Position numbers and translations under genes: made by a program. Below, in pieces: positions 9,200-18,815 of a stretch of DNA of 48,168 bases. This DNA is from Moraxella equi (GTDB lineage: Bacteria; Pseudomonadota; Gammaproteobacteria; Pseudomonadales; Moraxellaceae), in contig NZ_MXAP01000020.1 of the NCBI RefSeq assembly GCF_002027555.1, positions 1-48,168 on the forward strand, written 5' to 3'. The first letter of the stretch is position 1; the number at the start of each line of letters is the position of its first letter. The notes below the pieces were generated by a model. It was not told the DNA's origin. It did not search any database and worked only from the letters and a program-made list of their open reading frames with translations.

Positions 9200-9345
9200 A
9201 AGCACTCTCTTATTGTTGTTGCAAGTCCATGGCAACGTAGAAATCCTGCCAGTTTAACAAATGTAACGATGACGTATTATGTCCTTTTGTCATTACTTTT
9301 TACATTTGTCATCATCTAACATTCCCTCTACTGATGAGTTTTATC

Positions 9346-9552
9346 TAGGGCGTGCTGAACCTTTATAACACATTTTAACATTTAGAAATTTCATAGAAAT
9401 AAAATGGTGTTTTTGCATGAAAAATGGCTAAATCTTGTGGCTCGAAGTCAAAAGCTCGTTTGATAGAATGACCATCAAACTTCACTTTTTCCTTGAAAAA
9501 CGGGCGATTTTTCTCATCTTTCATTGCAAATACAAAAGGCAGGCATGCCCTA
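9346..9552 (-). mobile_element. 207-bp MITE, copy 1 (between oppA3 and oppB)
   Basis: A 207-bp unit with imperfect terminal inverted repeats starting TAGGG and ending CCCTA, so it begins and ends with TA as expected of a TA-targeting (IS630/mariner-like) miniature element. The same unit occurs at 17700-17906 in opposite orientation, also 207 bp and about 90% identical. It carries a 49-codon open frame on the minus strand (9524 to 9375, product ending YEISKC) but no transposase. It lies in the 542-bp gap between oppB and oppA3. The rest of the gap holds an oppA3 terminator near 9690 and AT-rich sequence without a gene. Confidence 0.8.
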
Positions 9553-9689
9553 AAGAATCGGTGGTTTATTGTAACATAAGCCATCATATACACCTATTAA
9601 TTATTTTTGATAAAACATCAGTATTTAAAACTTTTATTAAAAAAAATCTCATTGCAAAAAAATTTGCATCAATCATAGGGCGTAATTTT

Positions 9690-9727
9690 TAAAAACAACA
9701 ACACCTTACAAACAACTGCAAGGTGCT
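9690..9727 (-). terminator. Likely terminator after oppA3
   Basis: Read on the minus strand, GCACCTT and AAGGTGT form a 7-bp stem with one G-U pair, around a 12-base loop, followed by TGTTGTTTTT. It should cut transcription between the binding-protein genes and oppBC. Confidence 0.6.
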
Positions 9728-9741
9728 GTGATTAATGCCAA

Positions 9742-11376
9742 TTATTTTAACGTCCAGTCCTTGATTTGCCAGTTACTGCTCGGGTCATTTAGTGACTCTG
9801 CTTCTAAATAGGGCTTTTTGAGACGAACCGAGATGGCAGTATAAATCGGCACCATCACCATATCCCTATCCAAAATCGCTTCGGCATTGTGGTAGATTTT
9901 CATACGCTCATCATCACTAATGCCTGCATTTAGGGTTGAATCCAACAGGCGGTCAAATTCTGCATTTTTGTATTGACCTGAATTGTTACTGTTGCCCGAG
10001 CGTAAGATATTTAGGAAGGTTGATGGCTCGTTATAGTCGGCACACCATCCTGCAAATGCTGTATCAAACTTACCTTGACGGCGAGTATCTAACATGGTTT
10101 TCCATTCTTGGTTGATGATGGATACATTGACACTACCGCCAAATGATTCATTGAGCATGGATGATGTGGCTGTGGCGATACGCTTGCCTGTTTCGCTCGT
10201 GCTATATAGCAGTTCAAACTTTAAAGGCTTGCTCGCTGAATAACCCGCCTCTTCGATGAGCTTTTTGGCTTTTGCTACTCGTGCTGATTTGTCAAGTTTC
10301 ATCCACTCGTGGCTGACCTCACCCATGCCGTGAATGGCAGGCGGGGTAAACTGATAAGTTGCCTTCTCACCACGACCTAACACTTTTTCAGCAATCGTCT
10401 CACGGTCTAACGCCATGGCAATGGCTTGACGAGCTTTTACATCATTAAAAGGTGCTTTAGCATGATTATATTCTAAATAAAAAGTACACAATTTTGGCGA
10501 AGAATGCACCTCATCAGGCAACTCCTTTTTGATGCTTGCCAAATGTTCCGATGGAATGGCGGCAAGCTCAACCTCGCCTGCCTTATAGCGGTTGACTTCT
10601 GTGGAGGCTGATGTGATGGGCAGGAACGTGGCTTTATTGATATTACCCGTCACTTCGCCAAAATAGGCAGGATTTCGCTCTACGGTGATGTGACTATTAA
10701 CCACCCAATCGGTCAATTTATACGCACCACTAACCACGATGTTGGCAGGGTCAAGCCATTTGTCACCATGAGCATCAATGGCTTGCTTTGGCACGGCGTA
10801 TGCCACAGGCAACACCAATAAGTCAGGCAAATAAGGCACAGGGTCAGTTAGTGTAATTTCAAGTGTTTTATCATCAATGGCCCTCACACCCAAGGCTTCC
10901 ACATCTGCCTTGCCTTCGGCAATTTGACCTGCATTAACCACTTTGGCATCAACAAGATAACTAGAATATGGCGAAGCCGTTTTTGGGTCGGTCAGACGCT
11001 GAAAACTATACACAAAATCATGGGCGGTGATTGGCTTATCATCTGACCATTTGGCATCACGCAGTTTAAATGTCCACACTTTGCCATCATCACTACTCCA
11101 CTGGGTTGCCAATGCGGGTATGGTCGCTCCTTTTTCATCAGCACTGACCAGTCCTACGAACATTTGACGCATGATGGCAAACGAACCTGCGTCTGATGTC
11201 TTATGCAAATCCAGTGATTCAGGTTCTGCTCCATTGGGTATGGTGATACTGTCCTTGGATGCACTGATACTGCTGGCACTACCTGCTTGGGTGGACGGCT
11301 TATCACCCCCACACCCTATCAAAGTAACCGCTCCACATAAGGTAAGCATGGCTAGGTTTAATGTTGATAGTTTCAT
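9742..11376 (-). CDS. oppA: OppA-type peptide-binding lipoprotein (third copy)
   Basis: A 544-residue family 5 solute-binding protein. A lipoprotein signal (VTLIGC, lipid Cys22) is followed by GGDK and a low-complexity linker. The conserved start of the fold is NGAEPESLDLHKT. KWSDDKPITAHDFVYSFQRL and WQIKDWTLK near the end mark the E. coli OppA group. It captures peptides in the periplasm and hands them to OppBC. GGAGAACTAAG precedes the ATG. It is third of three tandem paralogues, 55 bp after the second with a strong hairpin between them, and a terminator follows. Divergence from its neighbours is highest in the ligand-binding middle, which suggests different peptide ranges (inference). Confidence 0.93.
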   Translation of the reverse strand: MKLSTLNLAMLTLCGAVTLIGCGGDKPSTQAGSASSISASKDSITIPNGAEPESLDLHKTSDAGSFAIMRQMFVGLVSADEKGATIPALATQWSSDDGKVWTFKLRDAKWSDDKPITAHDFVYSFQRLTDPKTASPYSSYLVDAKVVNAGQIAEGKADVEALGVRAIDDKTLEITLTDPVPYLPDLLVLPVAYAVPKQAIDAHGDKWLDPANIVVSGAYKLTDWVVNSHITVERNPAYFGEVTGNINKATFLPITSASTEVNRYKAGEVELAAIPSEHLASIKKELPDEVHSSPKLCTFYLEYNHAKAPFNDVKARQAIAMALDRETIAEKVLGRGEKATYQFTPPAIHGMGEVSHEWMKLDKSARVAKAKKLIEEAGYSASKPLKFELLYSTSETGKRIATATSSMLNESFGGSVNVSIINQEWKTMLDTRRQGKFDTAFAGWCADYNEPSTFLNILRSGNSNNSGQYKNAEFDRLLDSTLNAGISDDERMKIYHNAEAILDRDMVMVPIYTAISVRLKKPYLEAESLNDPSSNWQIKDWTLK

Positions 11377-11398
11377 CTTAGTTCTCCATGATGATGAG

Positions 11399-11419
11399 GC
11401 TGGAGCATTCCGCTCCAGC
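11399..11419 (-). promoter_or_regulatory. Intercistronic hairpin between oppA2 and oppA3
   Basis: Perfect 8-bp GC-rich stem GCTGGAGC / GCTCCAGC with loop ATTCC, just upstream of the oppA3 ribosome site. No T tract follows on the minus strand. It is better read as an mRNA-stabilising or processing hairpin than a terminator. Confidence 0.6.
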
Positions 11420-11431
11420 GGTGTTAATGGT

Positions 11432-13099
11432 CTATTTTACCACTGACCAATATTTGGCTTGCCATTGGTCAAGCGGGTCTTTATTAGAATACCCTTGTAC
11501 ATAAGGCTTGACCAGACGGGCATTGGTATAATAAAAGATGTCAATATGAACCTCATCTTTGTCCAGCAAACTCTCAGCCTGATGATAGATTTTCACTCGC
11601 TCTTCATCGCTAAGCCCTGCCTGTAATGAACTTGCCATGATGGCGTCATATTCGGCACTCTTATAGGCTGACCAGTTGTTGGTGTTATTTGATTTCATCA
11701 AGTTTAGGAACGTTGATGATTCGTTATAATCGCCACACCATCTGGCTCGCACCATTTGGTATTTGCCTAGACGGCGGGTTTCTAGGTAACTCTTCCACTC
11801 TTCGTTCACAAGCTCTACATTTACACTCAAGGACTCTTTCCACAGGCTTGCCATTGCCACGGCGATTTTTTTGTGACTTTCGTTGGTATCATACAACAGC
11901 TTAAAGGTCAACGGGTTAGATTCATTATAACCTGCTTCATTCAGTAGCTTTTTAGCTTCCTCTAAACGCTTGGCTCTGTCCCATGATTGCCATTCTGGGG
12001 TATATTTTAATCCCCCTTTGACGGCAGGCGGGGTAAATTGATAGGCAGGTACCTGTCCTTGCCCCATGACTTTCTTGGCAATCAACTCTCTGTCTGTCGC
12101 TAAGTTTAGAGCACGGCGAACCTTGATGTCATTAAAGGGGGCGTTATCAACATTCAGCTCATAATAATAGGTGCATAGCGTTGGGGCGGATTTAACCTCA
12201 TCGCCTAAGGTTTGTTTTAGTGATGCAAACTGCTCAGATGGCAGTTCACTGGCAGTAATGTCAATCTCACCCGCCTGATAACGCTGTACATCCGTGGTCG
12301 CCTGCGGAATGGGTAGCATGGTCAGCTTATCCAGCTTGACATTAGCATGGTCATGATAGGCTGGGTTTTTCTCTAGGACAATTTTTTCATTAACTATCCA
12401 TTCGGTCGGCTTATACGCCCCATTGACCACGATATTCTTAGGATTTGTCCATTTATCGCCATGAGCTTCCACGGCTGCCTTATGCACAGGCTGTACAGAC
12501 GTATGAATCATCATGTCAGGCAAATAAGGTACCGCTTCTGACAAAGTAATCTCTAAGGTCTTATCATCAATGGCTCGTACGCCCAATGCATCCGTTGGCT
12601 TATTACCTAAGATAATCTCACTGGCATTGACCACTTTGGCATCTTCTAGATAACTGGCATACGATGACCCCGTTTTTGGGTCAACCAAACGTTGAAAACT
12701 ATACACAAAATCATGAGCCGTTACAGGGTCGCCATTTGACCATTTGGCATCACGCAAGCTAAATGTCCATACTTTATTGTCAGTACTCTCCCACTTTTGT
12801 GCCATGCCTGCCACCAGATTACCATCATTATCTGTTGTCAGTAGTCCTTCTGAAAACTGACGAATCACGTTCGCCTCTTGTGCACCTTTGGCGACATGCG
12901 GGTCAAGCGACTCAGGCTCGCTGGCGTTATTAATGGTAATGGCTTGCTCAGCAGTCGCTTGGGCATTGGTGCCAGTTTGGGTAGTATCGGTTTGAGCCGA
13001 GCTTGGCTTATCACCGCCACACGCTGTCAAAGCAAACAAGACTGCCATGCTAAGCACAGCAGGACGAAAACGTGGCAGTTGAGACATGAAATGGGACAT
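11432..13099 (-). CDS. oppA: OppA-type peptide-binding lipoprotein (second copy)
   Basis: A 555-residue family 5 solute-binding lipoprotein. The ATG at 13099 is chosen over far-upstream non-ATG starts because GGAGAAATT lies directly before it and it gives a standard lipoprotein signal (FALTAC, lipid Cys27, then GGDK). It has NNASEPESLDPHV at the fold start, WSNGDPVTAHDFVYSFQRL, and a C terminus ending QAKYWSVVK. It lies 62 bp downstream of the first copy and 55 bp upstream of the third, in one transcription unit. It differs from its neighbours at many binding-domain positions while the framework motifs are kept, so a duplicated and diverged receptor is likely. Confidence 0.94.
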   Translation of the reverse strand: MSHFMSQLPRFRPAVLSMAVLFALTACGGDKPSSAQTDTTQTGTNAQATAEQAITINNASEPESLDPHVAKGAQEANVIRQFSEGLLTTDNDGNLVAGMAQKWESTDNKVWTFSLRDAKWSNGDPVTAHDFVYSFQRLVDPKTGSSYASYLEDAKVVNASEIILGNKPTDALGVRAIDDKTLEITLSEAVPYLPDMMIHTSVQPVHKAAVEAHGDKWTNPKNIVVNGAYKPTEWIVNEKIVLEKNPAYHDHANVKLDKLTMLPIPQATTDVQRYQAGEIDITASELPSEQFASLKQTLGDEVKSAPTLCTYYYELNVDNAPFNDIKVRRALNLATDRELIAKKVMGQGQVPAYQFTPPAVKGGLKYTPEWQSWDRAKRLEEAKKLLNEAGYNESNPLTFKLLYDTNESHKKIAVAMASLWKESLSVNVELVNEEWKSYLETRRLGKYQMVRARWCGDYNESSTFLNLMKSNNTNNWSAYKSAEYDAIMASSLQAGLSDEERVKIYHQAESLLDKDEVHIDIFYYTNARLVKPYVQGYSNKDPLDQWQAKYWSVVK

Positions 13100-13122
13100 A
13101 ATTTCTCCTATAATAAACAAAA

Positions 13123-13148
13123 CACAAACCACCCTAGGGCGATTTGTG
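13123..13148 (-). promoter_or_regulatory. Intercistronic hairpin between oppA1 and oppA2
   Basis: CACAAA / TTTGTG arms flank the palindrome CCCTAGGG, giving a 26-base interrupted hairpin in the 62-bp gap. No T tract follows. It may adjust relative mRNA levels of the paralogues. Confidence 0.4.
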
Positions 13149-13161
13149 CTGTTGTGATGTG

Positions 13162-14817
13162 TTAGTGTTTGGCGATTTTCCAATCTTTGACCTGCCATGT
13201 ACTTTGCGGGTCGTTGTCTGCATAGCCTAGGACGTATGGTTTTACCAAACGGGGTGATACATAGTGATACACAAAGAGGGTCGCACTGTCTTTGTCTAGC
13301 ACCGCTTCGGCTTGACGATACAGCTCGGCACGCTGTTCTGCGGTAACATCCGCCCCTAATGTACTACTCATCAAACGGTCAAACTCTGGGCTGTTGTATT
13401 TACCATAGTTGCTTGAATCGGTTGAGATGAATGTATTTAGGAAAGTTGATGCCTCGTTGTAGTCAGCACACCACCCACCACGAGAAACTTGATGTTTTTG
13501 AGTGCGTCGAGTCTCAAGGTAGGTTTTCCATTCTTGGTTATTTAGGCTCACTTCAACAAAGCCCAAAGAATCTTTCCAAAACGACGCTGCTGCCACCGCC
13601 AGTTTTTTGTGTGCCTCTGATGTATTATACAGCAGTTCAAACTTCAAAGGATTGGACTCATTATAACCTGCTTCACCCAGTAACTTTTTGGCTTCTTCAA
13701 TACGCTTGGCTTTGTCCCACGCCTTCCACTCAGGCTCATAATCTTTCATGCCTGCGATAGAATTTGGCGTGAATTGATATGCCACGGTCTGACCTTGTGC
13801 CAAGATATTGTCAGTAATGATGTCACGGTCTAGTGCCAACGATAACGCTTTACGCACACGCACGTCATCAAATGGAGCTTTGGTATGGTTGAACTCATAA
13901 TAATAAGTACATAGCTTCGGCTGAACCTTGACCTGCTCGCCCAACTCTGATTGGAGCTGTTTGAACTGCTCTGATGGCAGGGCATCTGCCGTGACATCGA
14001 CCTCGCCCGCTTTGTAGCGAGTCACGTCGGTAACCTCCGACGGGATGGCCAGTAGCGTGACTGTATTGATGGTGGTCTTGGCGTCGTCATAATAACTGGC
14101 ATTACGCTCTAGCACGATGCGTTCATTAACCTGCCAATCTTTTAGGTTGTAAGCACCATTCGCCACATAGTTACCCACTGCTGTCCATTTGTCGCCATGT
14201 TGCTCTACTGCTTTTTGGTTGACAGGCTTGACAGAAGTATGAATGAGCGTGTCAGGCAAATAAGGTACAGGCTCGGATAAGGTGACCTCAAGCGTCTTAT
14301 CATCAATGGCTTTGACACCCAGTGTATCAGGTTTTGCCTTACCGTCTACGATGTCTTGGGCATTCACCACCTTGACCGCCGCCAAATAAGTGGCATAAGG
14401 CGATGCTGTCTCGGGATTTACCAGGCGCTGAAAACTATACACAAAATCCTGAGCCGTCACAGGGTTGCCATTTGACCACTTGGCATCACGAATTTTAAAT
14501 GTCCACACCTTATTATCAGCACTCTCCCATGATTCTGCCATGCCAGGTACGGTATTGCCATTTGCATCCGTTGATGTCAAACCAACCAATAGCTGACGAA
14601 TGACGTTAGATTCTGGTACGCCTGATACTTTATGGGGGTCTAGCGACTCAGGCTCTGCACCGTTATTGATGGTCACTTCTTGTGTATCGGCAAGTTCGCC
14701 TGTAGCAACAGATGTATTGCCTGCTGATGTTTGGGTTGACTCTTTATCGCCACCACAACCAAATAAAGCCAGACTAAGAGAGACAAGCAGTGCTGATGGT
14801 ACAAATTTTGCATTCAT
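13162..14817 (-). CDS. oppA: OppA-type peptide-binding lipoprotein (first copy)
   Basis: A 551-residue family 5 solute-binding lipoprotein, first gene of the opp cluster. The ATG at 14817 gives a compact signal, MNAKFVPSALLVSLSLALFG then Cys21-GGDK; an in-frame alternative 42 bases upstream has no such support. TAAGGA precedes the start. The fold start NNGAEPESLDPHKV and KWSNGNPVTAQDFVYSFQRL are conserved, and the C terminus ends WQVKDWKIAKH. A good sigma70 promoter sits about 90 bp upstream. As the promoter-proximal gene it is probably the most abundant of the three receptors. Confidence 0.95.
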   Translation of the reverse strand: MNAKFVPSALLVSLSLALFGCGGDKESTQTSAGNTSVATGELADTQEVTINNGAEPESLDPHKVSGVPESNVIRQLLVGLTSTDANGNTVPGMAESWESADNKVWTFKIRDAKWSNGNPVTAQDFVYSFQRLVNPETASPYATYLAAVKVVNAQDIVDGKAKPDTLGVKAIDDKTLEVTLSEPVPYLPDTLIHTSVKPVNQKAVEQHGDKWTAVGNYVANGAYNLKDWQVNERIVLERNASYYDDAKTTINTVTLLAIPSEVTDVTRYKAGEVDVTADALPSEQFKQLQSELGEQVKVQPKLCTYYYEFNHTKAPFDDVRVRKALSLALDRDIITDNILAQGQTVAYQFTPNSIAGMKDYEPEWKAWDKAKRIEEAKKLLGEAGYNESNPLKFELLYNTSEAHKKLAVAAASFWKDSLGFVEVSLNNQEWKTYLETRRTQKHQVSRGGWCADYNEASTFLNTFISTDSSNYGKYNSPEFDRLMSSTLGADVTAEQRAELYRQAEAVLDKDSATLFVYHYVSPRLVKPYVLGYADNDPQSTWQVKDWKIAKH

Positions 14818-14906
14818 GAGTATGTCCTTATGTGAAAAACAGTAACTTATCGTTAGCATTGCGTTATTTGAACTTGCGTAATTACCACTTATTCAAATGA
14901 CAACTA

Positions 14907-14936
14907 AATATAATCATTTTTTACCCCCAAAGTCAA
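14907..14936 (-). promoter_or_regulatory. Sigma70 promoter of the opp cluster
   Basis: On the minus strand TTGACT (14936-14931), 18 bp, TATATT (14912-14907), with a leader of about 90 bases to oppA1. It lies downstream of the purA terminator, which supports an independent start of transcription. Confidence 0.7.
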
Positions 14937-14972
14937 GAATTTTTTAAAGATTATGGCAAAATAATGACAACA

Positions 14973-15005
14973 AAAAACCACTTATTGTAAAAATAAGTGG
15001 TTTTT
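14973..15005 (-). terminator. Terminator of purA
   Basis: Perfect 14-bp stem AAAAACCACTTATT / AATAAGTGGTTTTT with a five-base loop, 14 bp after the purA stop. It has a T run on either strand. Confidence 0.93.
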
Positions 15006-15018
15006 ATGTTAAAAAACA

Positions 15019-16362
<1,344 letters not shown>

Positions 16363-16492
16363 CTAGTTTAACACATAACCAAGGGGGAAAACTAGCTTAA
16401 ATTGAACAAATTTTTAAAATTTATCAAATCAATTCAAATCAGCAAAAACTTGCAAAATTTTGCCAAAGCCCTTAAAATTTTCACCAAAATCA

Positions 16493-16501
16493 TGTTACAA
16501 T
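16493..16501 (+). promoter_or_regulatory. Extended -10 promoter of HIT gene
   Basis: TGTTACAAT, an extended -10 element 38 bp before the ATG. No convincing -35 element at 17 bp, as is usual for extended -10 promoters. Confidence 0.5.
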
Positions 16502-16539
16502 ATCCTGTTAAAATTCATAATTAAAAAAAGGCTATCTCA

Positions 16540-16977
16540 ATGTTCCAATTACATCCCACCCTTGCCAAAGACACATTTTTGGTTGGCGACTTACCCCTAT
16601 GTACCGTGCGTTTGATGAACGACTGTCAATTCCCTTGGCTGATTTTGGTGCCACGTGTCTCAAACATCAAAGAAATCTATGAGTTATCTGACGCTGACCA
16701 AGTGCAATTTTTACGTGAATCAAGCTGGGTATCTAGCCAAATGGCAAAAATCTTTGGGGCAGACAAAATGAACGTCGCCGCCCTTGGTAATCAAGTGCCA
16801 CAACTACACTTTCATCATGTCGTCCGCTATCAAAATGACGCTCGCTGGCCCAACCCTGTTTGGGGTTGCCCCGCCATCGCCTACACGCCCGAAGTCTTGC
16901 AACACATGAAACAGACCCTGATGATGGCACTTCGTGGACATCATGAAATGCCTTTTGACTGGAAAATGGTGGTTTAG
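16540..16977 (+). CDS. HIT-domain protein
   Basis: A 145-residue single-domain histidine-triad protein. The triad region reads VPQLHFHHVVRY (His90, His92, His93), so the last His is one position earlier than in the classic H-x-H-x-H pattern. I have the impression that this spacing is normal for a short proteobacterial HIT subgroup that also shares the following W-P-x-P-V-W-G, but I could not check it. HIT proteins are nucleotide hydrolases or transferases; the substrate here cannot be told. AAAGG precedes the ATG. It is a single gene with an extended -10 promoter and a convergent terminator shared with the RlpA-like gene. Confidence 0.87.
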   Translation: MFQLHPTLAKDTFLVGDLPLCTVRLMNDCQFPWLILVPRVSNIKEIYELSDADQVQFLRESSWVSSQMAKIFGADKMNVAALGNQVPQLHFHHVVRYQNDARWPNPVWGCPAIAYTPEVLQHMKQTLMMALRGHHEMPFDWKMVV

Positions 16978-17040
16978 CGTTTAATCCATTGATTTTATTT
17001 AAAAAAATTGATAATTTATTCACATCAAGCAACACATAAA

Positions 17041-17072
17041 AAAATCCGTCATGACACCAAATGACGGATTTT
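17041..17072. terminator. Bidirectional terminator, HIT / RlpA-like
   Basis: Perfect 12-bp stem AAAATCCGTCAT / ATGACGGATTTT around an eight-base loop, between two convergent genes. Confidence 0.9.
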
Positions 17073-17094
17073 GTGGTTTTTACAAATGATTTAA

Positions 17095-17577
17095 TCACTT
17101 GTCTTGTTCAAATGCCAGATTTATCGTGCCCTCTTGATTATTTTCATTCACCTTTTGCTCATCTTGTGCCAATTTTTCTTTGGCAAGACTGTCTTTGGCG
17201 ATGACGGTATCATCTGCCTTAGTTGCTTTTTCATCTTTACCCACTGGGGTAATGGTCACTTTTACCAAACCCGCTGACAATGGAGCAAGCTGTTTAAAGG
17301 CATTTTTAGTCAGGTCAATACGCCCCACCTTACCAATACGGTCATTGACTTTACAAGTAATGGATTTGCCTGTTTTGGCATTGGTCACTTTGACATGAGT
17401 GCCTAGCTTGTATTGGTTGGACGCACAAGTCATGCCGTTATTGCTAAATAATTCGCCATTGGCAGTTTTGCGACCATTAAATTTATCGGCATAATAAGAC
17501 GCCGTGGTCGAATGGGCAGAAGCCTGCACGCCAATTAGAGCGGTCAGAGCTAAGGTGGTGATGTTAAATAAACGCAT
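17095..17577 (-). CDS. Secreted RlpA-like double-psi beta-barrel protein
   Basis: A 160-residue exported protein. A signal peptide with a likely cut at ASA|H (after residue 21) precedes a double-psi beta-barrel domain (about 25-110). The domain contains ASYYADKFNGRKTANGE (Glu42) and KVNDR (Asp79), the two acidic residues linked to lytic transglycosylase activity in RlpA. Unlike typical RlpA it has no lipobox and no SPOR domain; the tail (111-160) is charged and probably disordered. Cys51 and Cys75 could form a disulfide. RlpA cleaves peptidoglycan strands lacking stem peptides at the septum; this short form may be a free periplasmic or secreted version (inference). Confidence 0.85.
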   Translation of the reverse strand: MRLFNITTLALTALIGVQASAHSTTASYYADKFNGRKTANGELFSNNGMTCASNQYKLGTHVKVTNAKTGKSITCKVNDRIGKVGRIDLTKNAFKQLAPLSAGLVKVTITPVGKDEKATKADDTVIAKDSLAKEKLAQDEQKVNENNQEGTINLAFEQDK

Positions 17578-17699
17578 AATGTCTCTCTATAATATAAATG
17601 TAAAGATGTTTTAACCATCTTTGATGTTAGTTCTCTATGGTTGAGAAATGAATAACGGTTTTAAAAAAATATGAAAACCTGCCAAACAAAAAGAATGGC

Positions 17700-17906
17700 T
17701 AGGGTGTGCTGAACTTTTTTATTTGCAATGAAAATCACGAAAAATCGCCCGTTTTTCAAGAAAAAAGTGAAGTTTGAGAGTCATTTTATCAAACGAGCTT
17801 TTGACTTCGAGCTACAAGATTTAGCCATTTTTCATGCAAAAACACCATTTTATTTCTATGAAATTTCTAAATGTTAAAATGTGTTATAAAGGGTGGGCAC
17901 GCCCTA
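17700..17906 (+). mobile_element. 207-bp MITE, copy 2
   Basis: Inverted second copy of the element at 9346-9552. Length is identical (207 bp), with about 20 differences counted by eye, mostly in the first third; about 100 bp of the 3' half is almost unchanged. The ends are TAGGGTGTGC and GCACGCCCTA. The 49-codon frame (17728-17877) is open here too. No transposase lies near. Confidence 0.8.
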
Positions 17907-18225
17907 TTATAACAAATCATCATCCGTCACTTGTTAATCGATTGCTATTTTTTTGTAAACGTGTATTGATACCACTCCATCATGTCGCTTTTATTTTTGG
18001 CAAATTTTAATTTGAGAAAATGTTTAGATAATTTAAAAAAAAAGCAAAATGCGTGTATGTTTTGTAATGAATGTGGCTAAAAATAAGCCAAAACCAACGC
18101 TTTATTACTTTTTATTACAGTCCACAAAGAATATGGCAATAAAAAAAGACTACAATAAATTTGCAGGCAATCGCTGTCCTGCTGTAAATTTAGCATCAAC
18201 ACCACATTAAATTAAGGATACCCCC
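17907..18225. other. Gap with no recognised gene
   Basis: This 319-bp AT-rich stretch holds no convincing reading frame or RNA. A weak -10-like TACAAT lies at 18151-18156 and AAGGATA before the lipoprotein start at 18226. Confidence 0.5.
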
Positions 18226-18642
18226 ATGAAAAAAATCATCGCCCTATCATCAATCATCACCTTGACCTTAACAGGCTGTGCCAGCACCCAACTAGACGAT
18301 ACTCGTGTCAAGACTGTAGAAGGCGAAGTGAAAGCCGTTAAAGTGGTCAACATTCCAAACTTTGACATCGAAATCGCCCCACGCAAAGCCACTTGCCAGC
18401 TCACTGACACCGCAGGAAACACCGTTGCTAGCGAATGCCTACAATACCGCCGTACCCACGAGCGTAACTATAACGTCCTAAGTGGGAACATCGAAGGGTT
18501 CACCTTTGAAGAAGGCAACCGCTATGTGCTAAACATCAGCCAAACAGCAGTTGATGATGAAGCCTCAGGCAAAGTCGTTCCTGTATGGAAACTAAACAAA
18601 GTCGTCTCAGTAAATCCTGAAATCATCAATCCTGTACAGTAA
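18226..18642 (+). CDS. DUF4377-type lipoprotein
   Basis: A 138-residue lipoprotein. The signal MKKIIALSSIITLTLTG ends at lipid Cys18 (LTGC). The mature part has a cysteine pair (about 65 and 79) and IEGFTFEEGNRYVLNISQT followed by PVWKLNKVVS. That pattern resembles DUF4377, a small beta-rich domain found in stress-related (HslJ-like) lipoproteins of unknown exact function. AAGGATA lies seven bases before the ATG. It stands alone before rsmA, which has its own promoter. The lipoprotein call is firm and the DUF4377 assignment is by pattern. Confidence 0.82.
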   Translation: MKKIIALSSIITLTLTGCASTQLDDTRVKTVEGEVKAVKVVNIPNFDIEIAPRKATCQLTDTAGNTVASECLQYRRTHERNYNVLSGNIEGFTFEEGNRYVLNISQTAVDDEASGKVVPVWKLNKVVSVNPEIINPVQ

Positions 18643-18780
18643 TTATTTCTGGCTACAAAGACTTAAAGACTCTTTGCTCTTGTAAAGCCTTTCAAGTACA
18701 GTATAATCTACCCATTGGGCGAGCTTACCATCATGAAAATGACTGGTCGGTTCGTCCAATTTTTATTTTTTGGCAAAGGG

Positions 18781-18789
18781 TGTTATAAT
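18781..18789 (+). promoter_or_regulatory. Extended -10 promoter of rsmA
   Basis: TGTTATAAT ends 26 bp before the rsmA start codon: a consensus -10 with the extended TG. Confidence 0.65.
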
Positions 18790-18815
18790 TGGCTAAATTT
18801 TAAGACAAACACACC

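Noticed and set aside
9435..9692. 85-codon plus-strand frame across the MITE
   Set aside because: It runs across the element border, has no ribosome site and is matched by no frame in the second copy.
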